From contig JAFXLL010000011.1 of NCBI GenBank assembly GCA_017531225.1, forward strand, positions 62,001 to 126,000: a DNA stretch of 64,000 nt. The letters run 5' to 3'. This DNA comes from Bacteroidales bacterium. GTDB taxonomy: Bacteria > Bacteroidota > Bacteroidia > Bacteroidales > F082. The notes below the pieces were generated by a model. It was not told the origin of the DNA, did not search any database, and saw nothing but the letters and a program-made list of their open reading frames with translations. A program made the position numbers and the translations under genes. Below are positions 35,274 through 44,241 of the stretch, in pieces. Numbering within the stretch: the first letter of the stretch is position 1; every line of letters begins with the position of its first letter.

Positions 35274-37631
35274 ATGAAGACACTTGATAAACTCGAAATT
35301 GGTCAGTTAGCCGTCATTAAGGCGGTGAATGGCGAAGGCTCGCGCCGCCAGCATTTTCTGGACATGGGCGTGATTCCTGACGCCGTTATTAAACTGGTGA
35401 AATATGCGCCTCTGGGCGACCCTATGGAAGTCATGATTCATGGCTATTCCCTGACATTGCGTAAGGCTGATGCCACTTTGATTGAAGTGGAACCAGGAAA
35501 AGAGCAGGAACCCGAAAGTACCATCGATCCCGATAGACTATACATCAGTGCACTTCACGACCATAACGCCCACCCAGGCTTGGGTGAGGAAGGCATCTAT
35601 CACGACAAGACACATGAAAGCCCGCTACCGAAAGGCACCAAGCTGACGTTTGCCCTTGCTGGACAGCAGAACTGCGGTAAGACCACCTTGTTCAACCAAC
35701 TGACAGGTTCCAACCAGCATGTAGGCAACTTCCCTGGTGTTACTGTTGATCGCAAGGACGGCGTCATCAAAGGTCATCCGGAGACTTCCGTTACCGACCT
35801 ACCGGGAATCTATTCGCTGTCGCCATATACGGCTGAAGAGATTGTCTCCCGCCAATTTATCATGGAGGAGAAGCCCAAAGCCATCATCAACATCGTGGAT
35901 GCCAACAATATTGAGCGTAATCTTTACCTGACCATGCAGTTGATGGAGCTTGGTGTTCCCATGGTGCTGGCACTCAATATGATGGATGAGATTCGCAACA
36001 ACGGAGGCACCATTTTGATGAACGAAATGGAGCGCATCTTAGGCCTTCCTGTGGTGGCCATTTCAGCTTCAAAGAATGAAGGTATCTCTGAGTTGATTGA
36101 TCACGCATTGCATATTGCTCAATACCAGGAAGCTCCTGTTCGTCAGGATTTCTGCGACAAGGACGATCATGGCGGGGCAGTGCACCGATGCTTGCATAGC
36201 ATCATGCATCTCATTGAGGATCATGCGCAACGTGCCGAGATTCCTGTCCGTTTCGCTGCATCGAAGCTCATCGAAGGTGACCAAACGGTGCTTGAAGCGC
36301 TGAAGCTCTCGCAGAATGAAAAGGAGACCTTGGAACACCTGATTGTGCAGATGGAGGAGGAGCGAGGCTTGGACCGTGCCGCTGCCATGGCTGAGATGCG
36401 TTTCGCCTTTATCAAGCGGCTTTGTGACAAGACCGTGGTAAAACCCCGGGAAAGCAAGGAATACCAACGTAGTCGCCGTATGGACAGGATCCTTACTGGC
36501 AAATGGACGGCCATCCCGATCTTTGTGTTAGTGATGGTTTCCGTGATCTATCTTTCCATCGACCTGTTGGGCGCTCCTTTGCAGGAATGGCTCGACCAAG
36601 GTATTATGTGGCTTTCCGGCATTTGTGGCGATGCCTTGGCTCGCTGGAACGTCAATCCTGCCGTGCAGTCCTTGGTGGTTGACGGCATCTTTGGCGGCGT
36701 AGGCAGCGTGATCAGTTTCGTCCCGATCATCATCCTGCTGTTCTTCTTCTTGAGTTTACTTGAAGACAGCGGCTATATGGCGCGTGTGGCATTTGTCAGC
36801 GACAGCTTCCTGCGTAAGCTTGGTCTTACGGGACACAGTATCGTTCCTATGCTCATTGGCTTTGGATGTACTGTGCCTGCGGTGATGGCTTCTCGTACCT
36901 TACATTCCACCCATGACCGTTGGCGTACCATCTTACTCACTCCGTTTATGAGCTGCTCAGCCAAGATCCCGATTTACGGTTTCTTCACCAGCATGTTCTT
37001 CCCCGGACATGGAGGTCTGGTGCTGATATGCCTGTATTTACTTGGAATTGTCATAGGAATCGTCACTGCCTTGGTGACGAAATGGCTTGGGAAACACCGC
37101 GACGTGGCACCTTTTGTGATGGAGTTGCCCAACTACCGTATGCCCAGTGCCAAAAACGTGGCGCATCTGCTATGGGACAAGACCAAGGACTTTGTGCAAC
37201 GTGCTTTCACGGTGATCTTCCTGGCAACCTTGGTGATCTGGTTCCTGCAGACGTTTGATTTCCATTTCCAGATGGTGGAGAACGGCGAGGGCAGCATGCT
37301 GGCCACTGTGGCTGGCTGGATTGCGCCTGTGTTCCGTCCGATAGGACTTGGAAACTGGCAAGTAGTCACCGCCTTGATCAGTGGATTTATGGCTAAGGAA
37401 AGCGTGGTGGCCACACTTGAAGTGCTGAATGCCATGCCTTTGTTCACCACGGTGTCCTCAATCTCGATGTTGGCATTCTGCCTGCTCTACACGCCATGCG
37501 TGGCTGCAATAGCTGCCATCCGTCGTGAACTCGGCTCCAAATGGATGCTTTTCATCATCGTTTTCCAATGTGTGGTAGCCTGGGTCGTGGCTTGGGTTGC
37601 CTATCTCATTGCTAATGCCGTTATCGGATGA
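35274..37631 (+). CDS. feoB: FeoA-FeoB fusion ferrous iron transporter
   Basis: Ferrous iron uptake protein of 785 residues fusing FeoA (residues 1-72, SH3-like, GQLAVIKAVNGEGSRRQHFLDMG) to FeoB. The FeoB G-domain shows G1 GQQNCGKT (130-137), the G2/NFPGVTVDR segment, G3 DLPG (175-178) and G4 NMMD; the membrane part contains the Gate motifs (VPMLIGFGCTVPAVMASRTL and FMAKESVVATLEVL) and about eight to ten transmembrane helices. The fusion is common in Bacteroidota. A linker of about 50 residues (73-122) is rich in His and acidic residues. The stop overlaps the start of a small Cys-rich protein (ATGA). Confidence 0.97.
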   Translation: MKTLDKLEIGQLAVIKAVNGEGSRRQHFLDMGVIPDAVIKLVKYAPLGDPMEVMIHGYSLTLRKADATLIEVEPGKEQEPESTIDPDRLYISALHDHNAHPGLGEEGIYHDKTHESPLPKGTKLTFALAGQQNCGKTTLFNQLTGSNQHVGNFPGVTVDRKDGVIKGHPETSVTDLPGIYSLSPYTAEEIVSRQFIMEEKPKAIINIVDANNIERNLYLTMQLMELGVPMVLALNMMDEIRNNGGTILMNEMERILGLPVVAISASKNEGISELIDHALHIAQYQEAPVRQDFCDKDDHGGAVHRCLHSIMHLIEDHAQRAEIPVRFAASKLIEGDQTVLEALKLSQNEKETLEHLIVQMEEERGLDRAAAMAEMRFAFIKRLCDKTVVKPRESKEYQRSRRMDRILTGKWTAIPIFVLVMVSVIYLSIDLLGAPLQEWLDQGIMWLSGICGDALARWNVNPAVQSLVVDGIFGGVGSVISFVPIIILLFFFLSLLEDSGYMARVAFVSDSFLRKLGLTGHSIVPMLIGFGCTVPAVMASRTLHSTHDRWRTILLTPFMSCSAKIPIYGFFTSMFFPGHGGLVLICLYLLGIVIGIVTALVTKWLGKHRDVAPFVMELPNYRMPSAKNVAHLLWDKTKDFVQRAFTVIFLATLVIWFLQTFDFHFQMVENGEGSMLATVAGWIAPVFRPIGLGNWQVVTALISGFMAKESVVATLEVLNAMPLFTTVSSISMLAFCLLYTPCVAAIAAIRRELGSKWMLFIIVFQCVVAWVVAWVAYLIANAVIG

Positions 37632-37780
37632 ATTGGGCTACCGTCATAGTGCTCGTAATCGTGTTAGGCCTTAGTGTGCTGGCTATTCGAGGATTGAGGA
37701 GAGGAAAAAACAAATGCTCATCCTGTAAGGCGGATTGCCCTTTGAGAGGCACTCGGAATGCTCGCCATTGCGAGAAATAA
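37628..37780 (+). CDS. FeoB-associated Cys-rich membrane protein
   Basis: A 50-residue protein read directly from the sequence: one transmembrane helix (residues 3-20, WATVIVLVIVLGLSVLAI), a basic stop-transfer stretch (RGLRRGKNK) and a Cys cluster CSSCKADCPLRG...HCEK (CxxCx3C plus one more). This matches the FeoB_associated family of small proteins next to feoB, the functional analogue of FeoC. It starts within the feoAB stop codon, so it is translationally coupled. A role in maturation or gating of FeoB is presumed but not proven. Confidence 0.88.
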   Translation: MNWATVIVLVIVLGLSVLAIRGLRRGKNKCSSCKADCPLRGTRNARHCEK

Positions 37781-37786
37781 AAAACG

Positions 37787-37858
37787 AACGAAGTACCTCA
37801 ACGGCGCTGCATATCTCCTTGCGGAGATACGGCAAGGCGCCTTTTGAGGTACTTCGTT
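37787..37858. terminator. Long 72-base palindrome between convergent feo and pepD
   Basis: A 15-base perfect outer stem (AACGAAGTACCTCAA, 37787-37801, with 37844-37858), a second stem GGCGC/GCGCC (37803-37807 with 37837-37841) and an apical hairpin TATCTCC-TTGC-GGAGATA (37812-37829). It lies between convergent genes and probably ends transcription from both sides, although the T-runs are short. It is larger than a usual terminator. Confidence 0.6.
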
Positions 37859-37879
37859 TGCTAATTATAGCTTAAAAGC

Positions 37880-39340
37880 TTATTTCGGAGCGTTCTTCAG
37901 GATGTCGCAGAGGAAGTCCCAGAACATCTGAGCGGTCTTGATCTCGAGGCGCTCGTCAGGTGAGTGCACGCCGCGGAGGGTAGGACCGAAGCTGATCATG
38001 TCCATGCCTTTGATCTTGTCGCCGATGAGGCCGCATTCCAGTCCAGCGTGGATGGCGCGGACTTTCGGGTCCTTGCCGAAGCGTTTCTTGTAGAGTTTCA
38101 CGGCAATGTCGCAGATCTTCGACTTGGGGTTGGGAGTCCAGCCCGGATAGCCGTCGGTGTGTTCTACATCGGCACCAGCGAGATTGAAGACGCTTTCCAC
38201 CATGTTGGCGACGCTCTCCTTAGCTGACTCGATGGAGCTACGCTGTGAGGTTTGAATGAAGAAATAGCCTTCTCTCTTTTTGCATGAAGCCAGGTTGGTT
38301 GAGGTCTCAACGAAATTCGGGATCGTCTGTGACCATTCAATGACGCCATGAGGGCAGGCTAAGAGTGCGTTGAGCAGTTCGAATTGTGAAATCTCGTCGA
38401 TAACGACGTCGGGTTGGATTTCAGCCTTTTCGACCACCACGGTGATGCCTGGATCAGCCACCTGATATTCTTTCCTGAAGTTACCCTCCATCTCCTTGCA
38501 GAAGTTCTCGAAGCCTTCGCAGCAATCGTTGGGGATATAGGCTACGGCAGTAGCTTCACGAGCGATGGCGTTGCGCAGGTTGCCGCCTTGGAAGTCATAG
38601 AGAGCGAGGTCGTAACGGCCAGTGGCTTCCCAGAGGATACGGGTCAGCAGCTTGTTGGCGTTGGCCAGGTTCTTGTTGATGTCGTCGCCTGAGTGGCCAC
38701 CTTTAAGGCCTTTCACGGTGACGCGGTAAGCGGTGGCTTCTTCTGGAGCGGGTTCCAGTTCGTACCACATCTTCACGATGGTGTCCATACCGCCAGCGCA
38801 GCCGATGAAGATCTCGCCTTCGTCCTCAGAGTCGAGGTTGAGAAGGATGCGTGATTTCATGTGCTTCGGGTCGAGGGCCATGGCGCCGGTGAGACCGGTC
38901 TCTTCATCAACGGTGAAGATGCACTCCAGTGGACCGTGTTTTACCTTCGGGTCGGCGATGATAGCCAAAGCGGCAGCGACGCCGATGCCGTCGTCAGCAC
39001 CGAGGGTGGTGCCGTTAGCATGCAGCCATTCGCCTTTGATGACGGCCTCGATGGGGTCTTTCTCAAAGTCGTGGACCTTGTCGCTGTTCTTCTCGCACAC
39101 CATGTCCATGTGGGCTTGGAGGGCGATCATCTTGCGGTCTTCCATGCCTTTGGTGGCCGGCACGGTCATGATGATGTTACCGCATTTTTCTTTCACATAT
39201 TTTACCTTATGATCCTTAGCCCATTTTTCAAGGTATTGGACCATTTTTGCTTCTTTTTTTGAAGGACGCGGCACGCTGAGGATGCCTTGGAATTCCTTCC
39301 ACATGCCAGCAGGGGCGAGTTTTAAGATGGATTCATTCAT
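37880..39340 (-). CDS. pepD: Cytosol non-specific dipeptidase (aminoacyl-histidine dipeptidase)
   Basis: M20C metallopeptidase of 486 residues that hydrolyses dipeptides including Xaa-His. Metal-binding and catalytic words are in place: IALQAHMDMVCEK, NGTTLGADDGIGVAAALAI, FTVDEETGLTGAMAL, ILLNLDSEDEGEIFIGCAGG, and the C-terminal IHAGLECGLIGDKIKGMDMISFGPTLRGVHSPDERL. No signal peptide, so cytosolic. It follows rpe by 21 bases on the same strand and is likely co-transcribed with it. Confidence 0.96.
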   Translation of the reverse strand: MNESILKLAPAGMWKEFQGILSVPRPSKKEAKMVQYLEKWAKDHKVKYVKEKCGNIIMTVPATKGMEDRKMIALQAHMDMVCEKNSDKVHDFEKDPIEAVIKGEWLHANGTTLGADDGIGVAAALAIIADPKVKHGPLECIFTVDEETGLTGAMALDPKHMKSRILLNLDSEDEGEIFIGCAGGMDTIVKMWYELEPAPEEATAYRVTVKGLKGGHSGDDINKNLANANKLLTRILWEATGRYDLALYDFQGGNLRNAIAREATAVAYIPNDCCEGFENFCKEMEGNFRKEYQVADPGITVVVEKAEIQPDVVIDEISQFELLNALLACPHGVIEWSQTIPNFVETSTNLASCKKREGYFFIQTSQRSSIESAKESVANMVESVFNLAGADVEHTDGYPGWTPNPKSKICDIAVKLYKKRFGKDPKVRAIHAGLECGLIGDKIKGMDMISFGPTLRGVHSPDERLEIKTAQMFWDFLCDILKNAPK

Positions 39341-39361
39341 GTTATTTATAGATTTAAAGAT

Positions 39362-40006
39362 TTATGATTTCAAAAGATGAATGGTGTATTCGGGATCTTC
39401 GGACTTGAACACCGCATTACCCGCCACAAGGATGTTGGCTCCAGCCTCGAAAAGGGCTGCTGCATTCTCGGTGTTCACACCGCCGTCGACTTCGATCATG
39501 GTGTCGAGGCCTTGTTCATTGATCATGGCGCGGAGCCTACGGATCTTCTCGAAGGTGCGTTCGATGAACTTCTGTCCGCCGAAGCCAGGGTTGACGCTCA
39601 TCAGCAGTACCAGGTCAAGGTCGCAGAGGATGTCTTCCAGTACGGAGACAGGAGTGTGTGGGTTCAACACTACGCCAGCCTTCACGCCGAGGGCTTTCAG
39701 CTGCTGTACGGCACGGTGGATGTGGGTGCTGGCCTCGTAGTGGAAGGTGATGATGTCGGCGCCAGCCTTGACGAAAGCCTCGAAGTATTTTTCAGGCTCT
39801 ACGATCATCAGATGCACGTCAAGAGGTTTCTCAGCCAGTTGGCTGATGGCATGTACCACAGGGATGCCGAACGAGATGTTGGGCACGAAGCGGCCGTCCA
39901 TCACATCGCAGTGGAACCAGTCGGCCTCGCTGCGGTTGATCATCTCAATATCCTTTCCTAAGTTGAGGAAATCTGCCGAAAGCAGGGAAGGTGCGATGAG
40001 TTTCAT
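39362..40006 (-). CDS. rpe: Ribulose-phosphate 3-epimerase
   Basis: Interconverts ribulose 5-phosphate and xylulose 5-phosphate in the pentose phosphate pathway. The 214-residue TIM barrel shows IAPSLLSADFLNLGKDIEM, WFHCDVMDGRFVPNISFG with the metal His/Asp, DVHLMIVEPEKY, ITFHYEAS, GVVLNPHTPV, LLMSVNPGFGGQKFI and IEVDGGVNTENAAALFEAGANILVAG. Complete and standard length. The first gene of a two-gene unit with pepD; its -7 box abuts the rpoD terminator. Confidence 0.97.
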   Translation of the reverse strand: MKLIAPSLLSADFLNLGKDIEMINRSEADWFHCDVMDGRFVPNISFGIPVVHAISQLAEKPLDVHLMIVEPEKYFEAFVKAGADIITFHYEASTHIHRAVQQLKALGVKAGVVLNPHTPVSVLEDILCDLDLVLLMSVNPGFGGQKFIERTFEKIRRLRAMINEQGLDTMIEVDGGVNTENAAALFEAGANILVAGNAVFKSEDPEYTIHLLKS

Positions 40007-40044
40007 AGATAAAAGATAATAGATAAGAGTTAGAGTTGTTGAGG

Positions 40045-40085
40045 CAAAGATAAAAAAAAGTGCCTCGCGAGAGGCACTTTTTTTT
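40045..40085 (-). terminator. rpoD terminator merging into the rpe promoter
   Basis: A perfect 15-bp stem (A8-GTGCCTC / GAGGCAC-T8 with a GCGA loop, 40052-40085). Read on the minus strand, the T8 run continues directly into TATCTTTG (40045-40052), a TAnnTTTG -7 box for rpe 38 bases downstream. Terminator and promoter share bases. Confidence 0.75.
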
Positions 40086-40092
40086 AGAAAAT

Positions 40093-40956
40093 TTAACCGA
40101 GATAACTTTTAAGGATTTTGCTTCTGCTCGTATGTTTCAACCTACGAATAGCCTTTTCCTTAATCTGACGCACACGTTCACGCGTCAAGTCAAACTTCTC
40201 ACCAATCTCTTCCAAGGTCATCGGGTGGCTGCCGTTGAGTCCGAAGTAAAGTCGGACGACATCGGCCTCACGCGGTGTCAACGTGGAGATGGCGCGGTCA
40301 ATTTCTTTTCGTAACGACTCGTACAGAAGTTCTGTCTCTGGTGTAGGTGCCTCTTCGCTCTTCAAGACGTCGTACATGGTGTTGTCCTCGTCCTGAATCA
40401 GCGGGGCGTCCATCGAGATGTGACGTCCGGCATTCTTCATCGACTCTTTCACCTCTGCTTCCGTGATCTCGAGGACCTCGGCGATCTCCTCTGCATTGGG
40501 TTCACGCTCATACTCTTGCTCTAGCTTAGCGTAAGCTTTGTTGATTTTGTTGATGGAACCGATTTTGTTCAGAGGGAGACGAACAATACGTGACTGTTCG
40601 GCCAGTGCCTGAAGGATGGATTGACGAATCCACCACACGGCGTAGGAGATGAATTTGAAACCTCTGGTTTCGTCGAAACGTTGTGCGGCTTTTATCAGAC
40701 CGAGGTTACCTTCGTTGATTAAGTCGGGAAGACTAAGGCCCTGGTTCTGATACTGTTTTGATACGGAGACGACGAAACGCAGGTTGGCTTTGGTAAGCTT
40801 CTCCAATGCAGCTTTGTCGCCTTGCTTGATACGTTGTGCCAATTCCACCTCTTCTTCAGCGGAAATCAGTTCAACCTTACCAATCTCTTGCAGGTACTTG
40901 TCGAGAGACGCGGTCTCACGGTTGGTAACCTGCTTCGTAATCTTTAACTGCCTCAT
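40093..40956 (-). CDS. rpoD: Primary RNA polymerase sigma factor (RpoD/SigA)
   Basis: Housekeeping sigma of the Bacteroidota type: only 287 residues, without the long region 1.1 of proteobacterial RpoD. Region 1.2 [19 protein letters not shown]; region 2 with [37 protein letters not shown] and the -10 recognition/melting segment [17 protein letters not shown]; region 3; and region 4 with [28 protein letters not shown], the helix-turn-helix for the -33 box. This sigma reads TTTG/TAnnTTTG promoters, which fits the boxes found through the window. It lies 27 bases after pnp on the same strand and ends in a strong terminator. Confidence 0.97.
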   Translation of the reverse strand: MRQLKITKQVTNRETASLDKYLQEIGKVELISAEEEVELAQRIKQGDKAALEKLTKANLRFVVSVSKQYQNQGLSLPDLINEGNLGLIKAAQRFDETRGFKFISYAVWWIRQSILQALAEQSRIVRLPLNKIGSINKINKAYAKLEQEYEREPNAEEIAEVLEITEAEVKESMKNAGRHISMDAPLIQDEDNTMYDVLKSEEAPTPETELLYESLRKEIDRAISTLTPREADVVRLYFGLNGSHPMTLEEIGEKFDLTRERVRQIKEKAIRRLKHTSRSKILKSYLG

Positions 40957-40983
40957 TTATAACGTGTTGTTTAACCAATTATT

Positions 40984-43257
40984 TTAGTTCTTATGGTTGT
41001 TGTGGTTGCCACCGTGGCTATGACCACCGCCATTGCTGTGACCGTGACCGCCACCGCGGTTGCCACCTTCGCGATTACCGCCTTCGCTTCTGCTTGGACG
41101 TGGGCCGTTGCCGCCTTTCTTCTCCACATAGCCTTCTGGCTTAGGCAGCAGCTCTCTGCGTGACAGGCGGAGTTTGCCGGTCTTGCTGTCGATCTCAATC
41201 AACTTGACGTCGATCTCGTCGCCTTCCTTCAGGCCGGTTTCTTCCATGGTGTTGAAACGCTCCCAAGCGATCTCTGAGATGTGCAGCAGACCGTCCTTGT
41301 TAGGCAGGATTTCGATGAAGGCACCGAAAGCCATGATGGAAACGACCTTGCCGTGATACACTTCGCCGACCTCAGGCACAGCGACGATACCGCGGATCTT
41401 GGCCTTGCAGGCTTCGATGTCGGCCTTGTTCTGTGAAGCGATCTCCACGATACCCTTTTCCTCGTCCTCGGTGATGGTGATGACGGTGTTGGTGGTCTTC
41501 TGGAGCTCTTGGATGACTTTTCCGCCGGGGCCAATGACAGCGCCGATGAAGTCCTTCGGGATGAAGATCTTCTCGATGCGAGGAACGATTTCCTTATAGT
41601 CGGCACGAGGCTCGCTGATGGTCTTAGCCATCTCGTCGAGGATGTGCAGACGGCCTTGGCGTGCCTGTTCGAGGGCTTCGGTGAGGACCTCGTAGCTGAG
41701 GCCGTCAACCTTGATATCCATCTGGCAGGCGGTGATGCCGTCGCGAGTACCGGTGACCTTGAAGTCCATGTCGCCGAGGTGGTCCTCGTCGCCAAGGATG
41801 TCAGTCAGGATAGCGTATTTGCCAGTCTCGCTGTCGGAGATCATACCCATAGCGACGCCAGCAACTGGCTTGCGCATTGGCACGCCAGCATCCATCAGGG
41901 CTAAGCAGCCGCCACAAACGGAAGCCATGGAGGAGGAGCCGTTTGACTCGAGGATGTCGCTCACGATACGGACGGTGTAAGGCATCGTCTCATCATGAGG
42001 AACCATAGATTTCAGAGCTCTCTCAGCCAAGTTGCCGTGACCGATTTCACGACGTGAGGTGCTGCGGGCAGCCTTGGCCTCGCCAGTGGCGAAACCTGGG
42101 AAGTTGTAGTGCAGGGTGAAGTTCTTGGTGCCTTCCACCACAGCGCCGTCGATGGTCTGCTCGTCGAGCTTGGTGCCGAGGGTGACAGTCACCAGAGCCT
42201 GGGTCTCGCCGCGGGTGAACACGGCTGAGCCGTGAGCTGATGGCAGGATGTCGACTTCCGTCCAGATGGGACGCACTTGGTTGAGCTGACGGCCGTCGAG
42301 GCGGGTGCGCTTGTCGAGTACGGCGTTGCGCACTGCTGAGCGCTGCACGTCGTGGAAATAACGAGCGGCCAGAGGCTTTACGGTCTCAAGCTCTTCTTCG
42401 GTATATTTTTCGAGATATTTGTCGAGGATGCCTTTGAACGTATCTTCGCGGAGGTGCTTGTCGGCGCAGCCTGACAGAGCGAAGTCGTAGCAAGCCTGGT
42501 AGCAGTTTTCCTGCACTTCGGCGCGGATGGCTTCGTCGTTCACCTCGTGGCAATATTCACGTTTGGCTTTGTTGACTTTCTCCATCAGTTCGATCTGTGC
42601 CTGACACTGGATCTTGATGGCTTCGTGAGCGGCTTTCAGGGCGCCGAGCATCTCTTCTTCAGAGACCTCTTTGCATTCGCCTTCCACCATGCAGATGTCC
42701 TTCATGGAGGCAGCCACCATCAGCTCGAGGCGAGCTTGTTCTTGCTGCTCAAAGGTGGGGTTGATGACATATTCGTCACCGATGAGGGCGACGCGCACTT
42801 CGGAGATCGGGCCGTGGAACGGGATGTCGGACACGCAGATGGCGGCTGAAGCAGCCAGAGCGGCGAGGGCATCGGGAGCCACGTTCTTCTCAGCGGAGAG
42901 CAGGTTCACCTGGACGATGGTCTCAGCATGATAGTCATCCGGGAATAACGGACGCAGGGCGCGGTCGATCAGGCGGGAGATGAGCACTTCGTAGTCGGAG
43001 GGCTTGGCTTCACGCTTGAAGAATCCACCGGGGAATTTGCCTGCGGCGTAGTATTTTTCGCGGTAGTCGACTGACAGCGGGAAGAAGTCGGTTTCAGGAG
43101 CGACTTCAGTAGCTGAGCAGACGGTAGCAAGCAGGACGGTGTCGCCGCAGCGGAGTAGGGCAGAGCCGTCGGCCTGCTTAGCATAACGGCCGGTGTTGAT
43201 GCTGATTTCCTGACCGTTAGGCATCTTTATGATTTGAGTAATTCCTTCTGGACCCAT
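40984..43257 (-). CDS. pnp: Polyribonucleotide nucleotidyltransferase
   Basis: 3'-5' phosphorolytic exoribonuclease and degradosome enzyme, 757 residues from the ATG at 43257 ([12 protein letters not shown]); a TTG-started extension of 13 residues is less likely. Order: first RNase PH domain, alpha-helical linker, second RNase PH domain with [16 protein letters not shown] and [15 protein letters not shown] domain ([16 protein letters not shown]) and S1 domain ([30 protein letters not shown]). The tail after the S1 domain is low-complexity Gly/His/Asn/Arg ([15 protein letters not shown]), about 40 residues, perhaps for RNA or partner contact. It follows rpsO, as in many bacteria. Confidence 0.97.
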   Translation of the reverse strand: MGPEGITQIIKMPNGQEISINTGRYAKQADGSALLRCGDTVLLATVCSATEVAPETDFFPLSVDYREKYYAAGKFPGGFFKREAKPSDYEVLISRLIDRALRPLFPDDYHAETIVQVNLLSAEKNVAPDALAALAASAAICVSDIPFHGPISEVRVALIGDEYVINPTFEQQEQARLELMVAASMKDICMVEGECKEVSEEEMLGALKAAHEAIKIQCQAQIELMEKVNKAKREYCHEVNDEAIRAEVQENCYQACYDFALSGCADKHLREDTFKGILDKYLEKYTEEELETVKPLAARYFHDVQRSAVRNAVLDKRTRLDGRQLNQVRPIWTEVDILPSAHGSAVFTRGETQALVTVTLGTKLDEQTIDGAVVEGTKNFTLHYNFPGFATGEAKAARSTSRREIGHGNLAERALKSMVPHDETMPYTVRIVSDILESNGSSSMASVCGGCLALMDAGVPMRKPVAGVAMGMISDSETGKYAILTDILGDEDHLGDMDFKVTGTRDGITACQMDIKVDGLSYEVLTEALEQARQGRLHILDEMAKTISEPRADYKEIVPRIEKIFIPKDFIGAVIGPGGKVIQELQKTTNTVITITEDEEKGIVEIASQNKADIEACKAKIRGIVAVPEVGEVYHGKVVSIMAFGAFIEILPNKDGLLHISEIAWERFNTMEETGLKEGDEIDVKLIEIDSKTGKLRLSRRELLPKPEGYVEKKGGNGPRPSRSEGGNREGGNRGGGHGHSNGGGHSHGGNHNNHKN

Positions 43258-43296
43258 AACTTTTCTTTTTTTAGATGTGGACTTTTTAAATAGCAA

Positions 43297-43327
43297 AAGA
43301 AAGGCAATAGGGTCTATTGCCTTTCTT
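43297..43327 (-). terminator. rpsO-pnp intergenic terminator or attenuating hairpin
   Basis: A perfect 14-base inverted repeat (AAGAAAGGCAATAG, 43297-43310, with 43314-43327), 28 bases after the rpsO stop; on the minus strand the descending arm ends CTTTCTTTTGC. It may end rpsO messages or attenuate pnp; in E. coli the same spot is an RNase III and autoregulation site, which is only an analogy. Confidence 0.65.
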
Positions 43328-43354
43328 GAATCCGCTTAGGCAGCGTGAAAGCTT

Positions 43355-43624
43355 TTACTTTCTGATGCCCAATTCCTTGATGATGGCGCGGTATCTTTCG
43401 ATGTCAGTTCTCTTTAAATAATCGAGAAGTTTTCTTCTCTTACCTACTAAACGAACCAACGCGCGCTTGGCCGCCACATCCTTTTTGTGTTCTTTTGTTT
43501 GTTCAGTCAAATGCTTGATTCTGTAGGTGAACAAAGCGATTTGGCCTTCTGCTGAACCAGTATCGGCAGCGCTCTTGCCGTATTGGCTGAAAATCTCTGA
43601 TTTCTTTTCTGCAGTCAAATACAT
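43355..43624 (-). CDS. rpsO: 30S ribosomal protein S15
   Basis: The 89-residue product matches S15 along its length: FSQYGKSAADTGSAEGQIALFTYRI, LTEQTKEHKKDVAAKRALVRLVGKRRKLLDYLK. It binds 16S rRNA early in 30S assembly. First gene of the rpsO-pnp-rpoD string on the minus strand. Confidence 0.98.
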   Translation of the reverse strand: MYLTAEKKSEIFSQYGKSAADTGSAEGQIALFTYRIKHLTEQTKEHKKDVAAKRALVRLVGKRRKLLDYLKRTDIERYRAIIKELGIRK

Positions 43625-43670
43625 AATTAATACTTCTTAACTTTTTACTTTAAAATTTCTAAACGGGCTG

Positions 43671-43678
43671 CAAAATTA
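43671..43678 (-). promoter_or_regulatory. -7 box for rpsO
   Basis: TAATTTTG on the minus strand, 46 bases before the rpsO ATG, leaving a leader of about 40 bases in which S15 control could act. Confidence 0.5.
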
Positions 43679-43704
43679 CAACTTTTTTTGATATGCATCC
43701 TGTT

Positions 43705-44169
43705 TTAGATGGATTTTTTTTCATTTAACGCTTTTGCTCTTCTTTTGGAATCCTCCAAGACCTCAAGTGCTTGTTGTTGAAGCCATTTTTCCTCCTCCGT
43801 CTCAGGCGTCAACGTGATGCCGTGAGGTTTGGAATGATGGTTCTCATCCAAATAAGAGAAGGTGGCGAATCCGTCGGCGGCGATCTTCTCAGGCTCACGG
43901 CTGCGGTACATCTTGGTATAGACGGTCAGCGTGCTTTTCCCTGTATTGATCACCTTGCTTTCGAAAGTGACAATGTCACCGGCAAAAATGGGGAACTTGA
44001 AGTCGATGCCATGGAGCACCAACAAAACGGTATCCTTGGTGTCGACATACTGTGCCACGGCGAAATAGGAGCTTTCCAAAAACCACTCGGAGCATCTTCC
44101 AGCAAAGAAGGTCTGATGGTGGTTGAGGTCGGAAAGCTTGATTAAACGTTGTGAATAGGTTGCTTTCAT
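43705..44169 (-). CDS. Acyl-CoA thioesterase (hotdog fold)
   Basis: A 154-residue hotdog thioesterase of the acyl-CoA hydrolase (YciA/BACH-like) group: LSDLNHHQTFFAGRCSEWFLESSYFAVAQY, VLLVLHGIDFKFPIFAGDIVTFESKVINTGKSTLTV, DGFATFSYLDENHHSKPHG. The conserved pattern is N-HH-T-FAG, with G-A replaced partly. It would hydrolyse acyl-CoAs in the cytosol; chain length is unknown. Monocistronic, divergent from the DNA-repair operon. Confidence 0.86.
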   Translation of the reverse strand: MKATYSQRLIKLSDLNHHQTFFAGRCSEWFLESSYFAVAQYVDTKDTVLLVLHGIDFKFPIFAGDIVTFESKVINTGKSTLTVYTKMYRSREPEKIAADGFATFSYLDENHHSKPHGITLTPETEEEKWLQQQALEVLEDSKRRAKALNEKKSI

Positions 44170-44177
44170 AGTGGGGG

Positions 44178-44185
44178 CAAAGGTA
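44178..44185 (-). promoter_or_regulatory. -7 box for the acyl-CoA thioesterase
   Basis: TACCTTTG on the minus strand, 8 bases before the ATG at 44169, giving a very short leader. Confidence 0.45.
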
Positions 44186-44229
44186 AGAAATAATTTAGAA
44201 TTGTGAATTTAGAATTTAGAGAGGTTTAT

Positions 44230-44237
44230 TATTTTTG
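44230..44237 (+). promoter_or_regulatory. -7 box for the DNA-repair operon
   Basis: TATTTTTG ending only 4 bases before the first ATG, so the transcript would be nearly or fully leaderless. Other promoters here leave 16-45 bases. Confidence 0.45.
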
Positions 44238-44241
44238 CATT

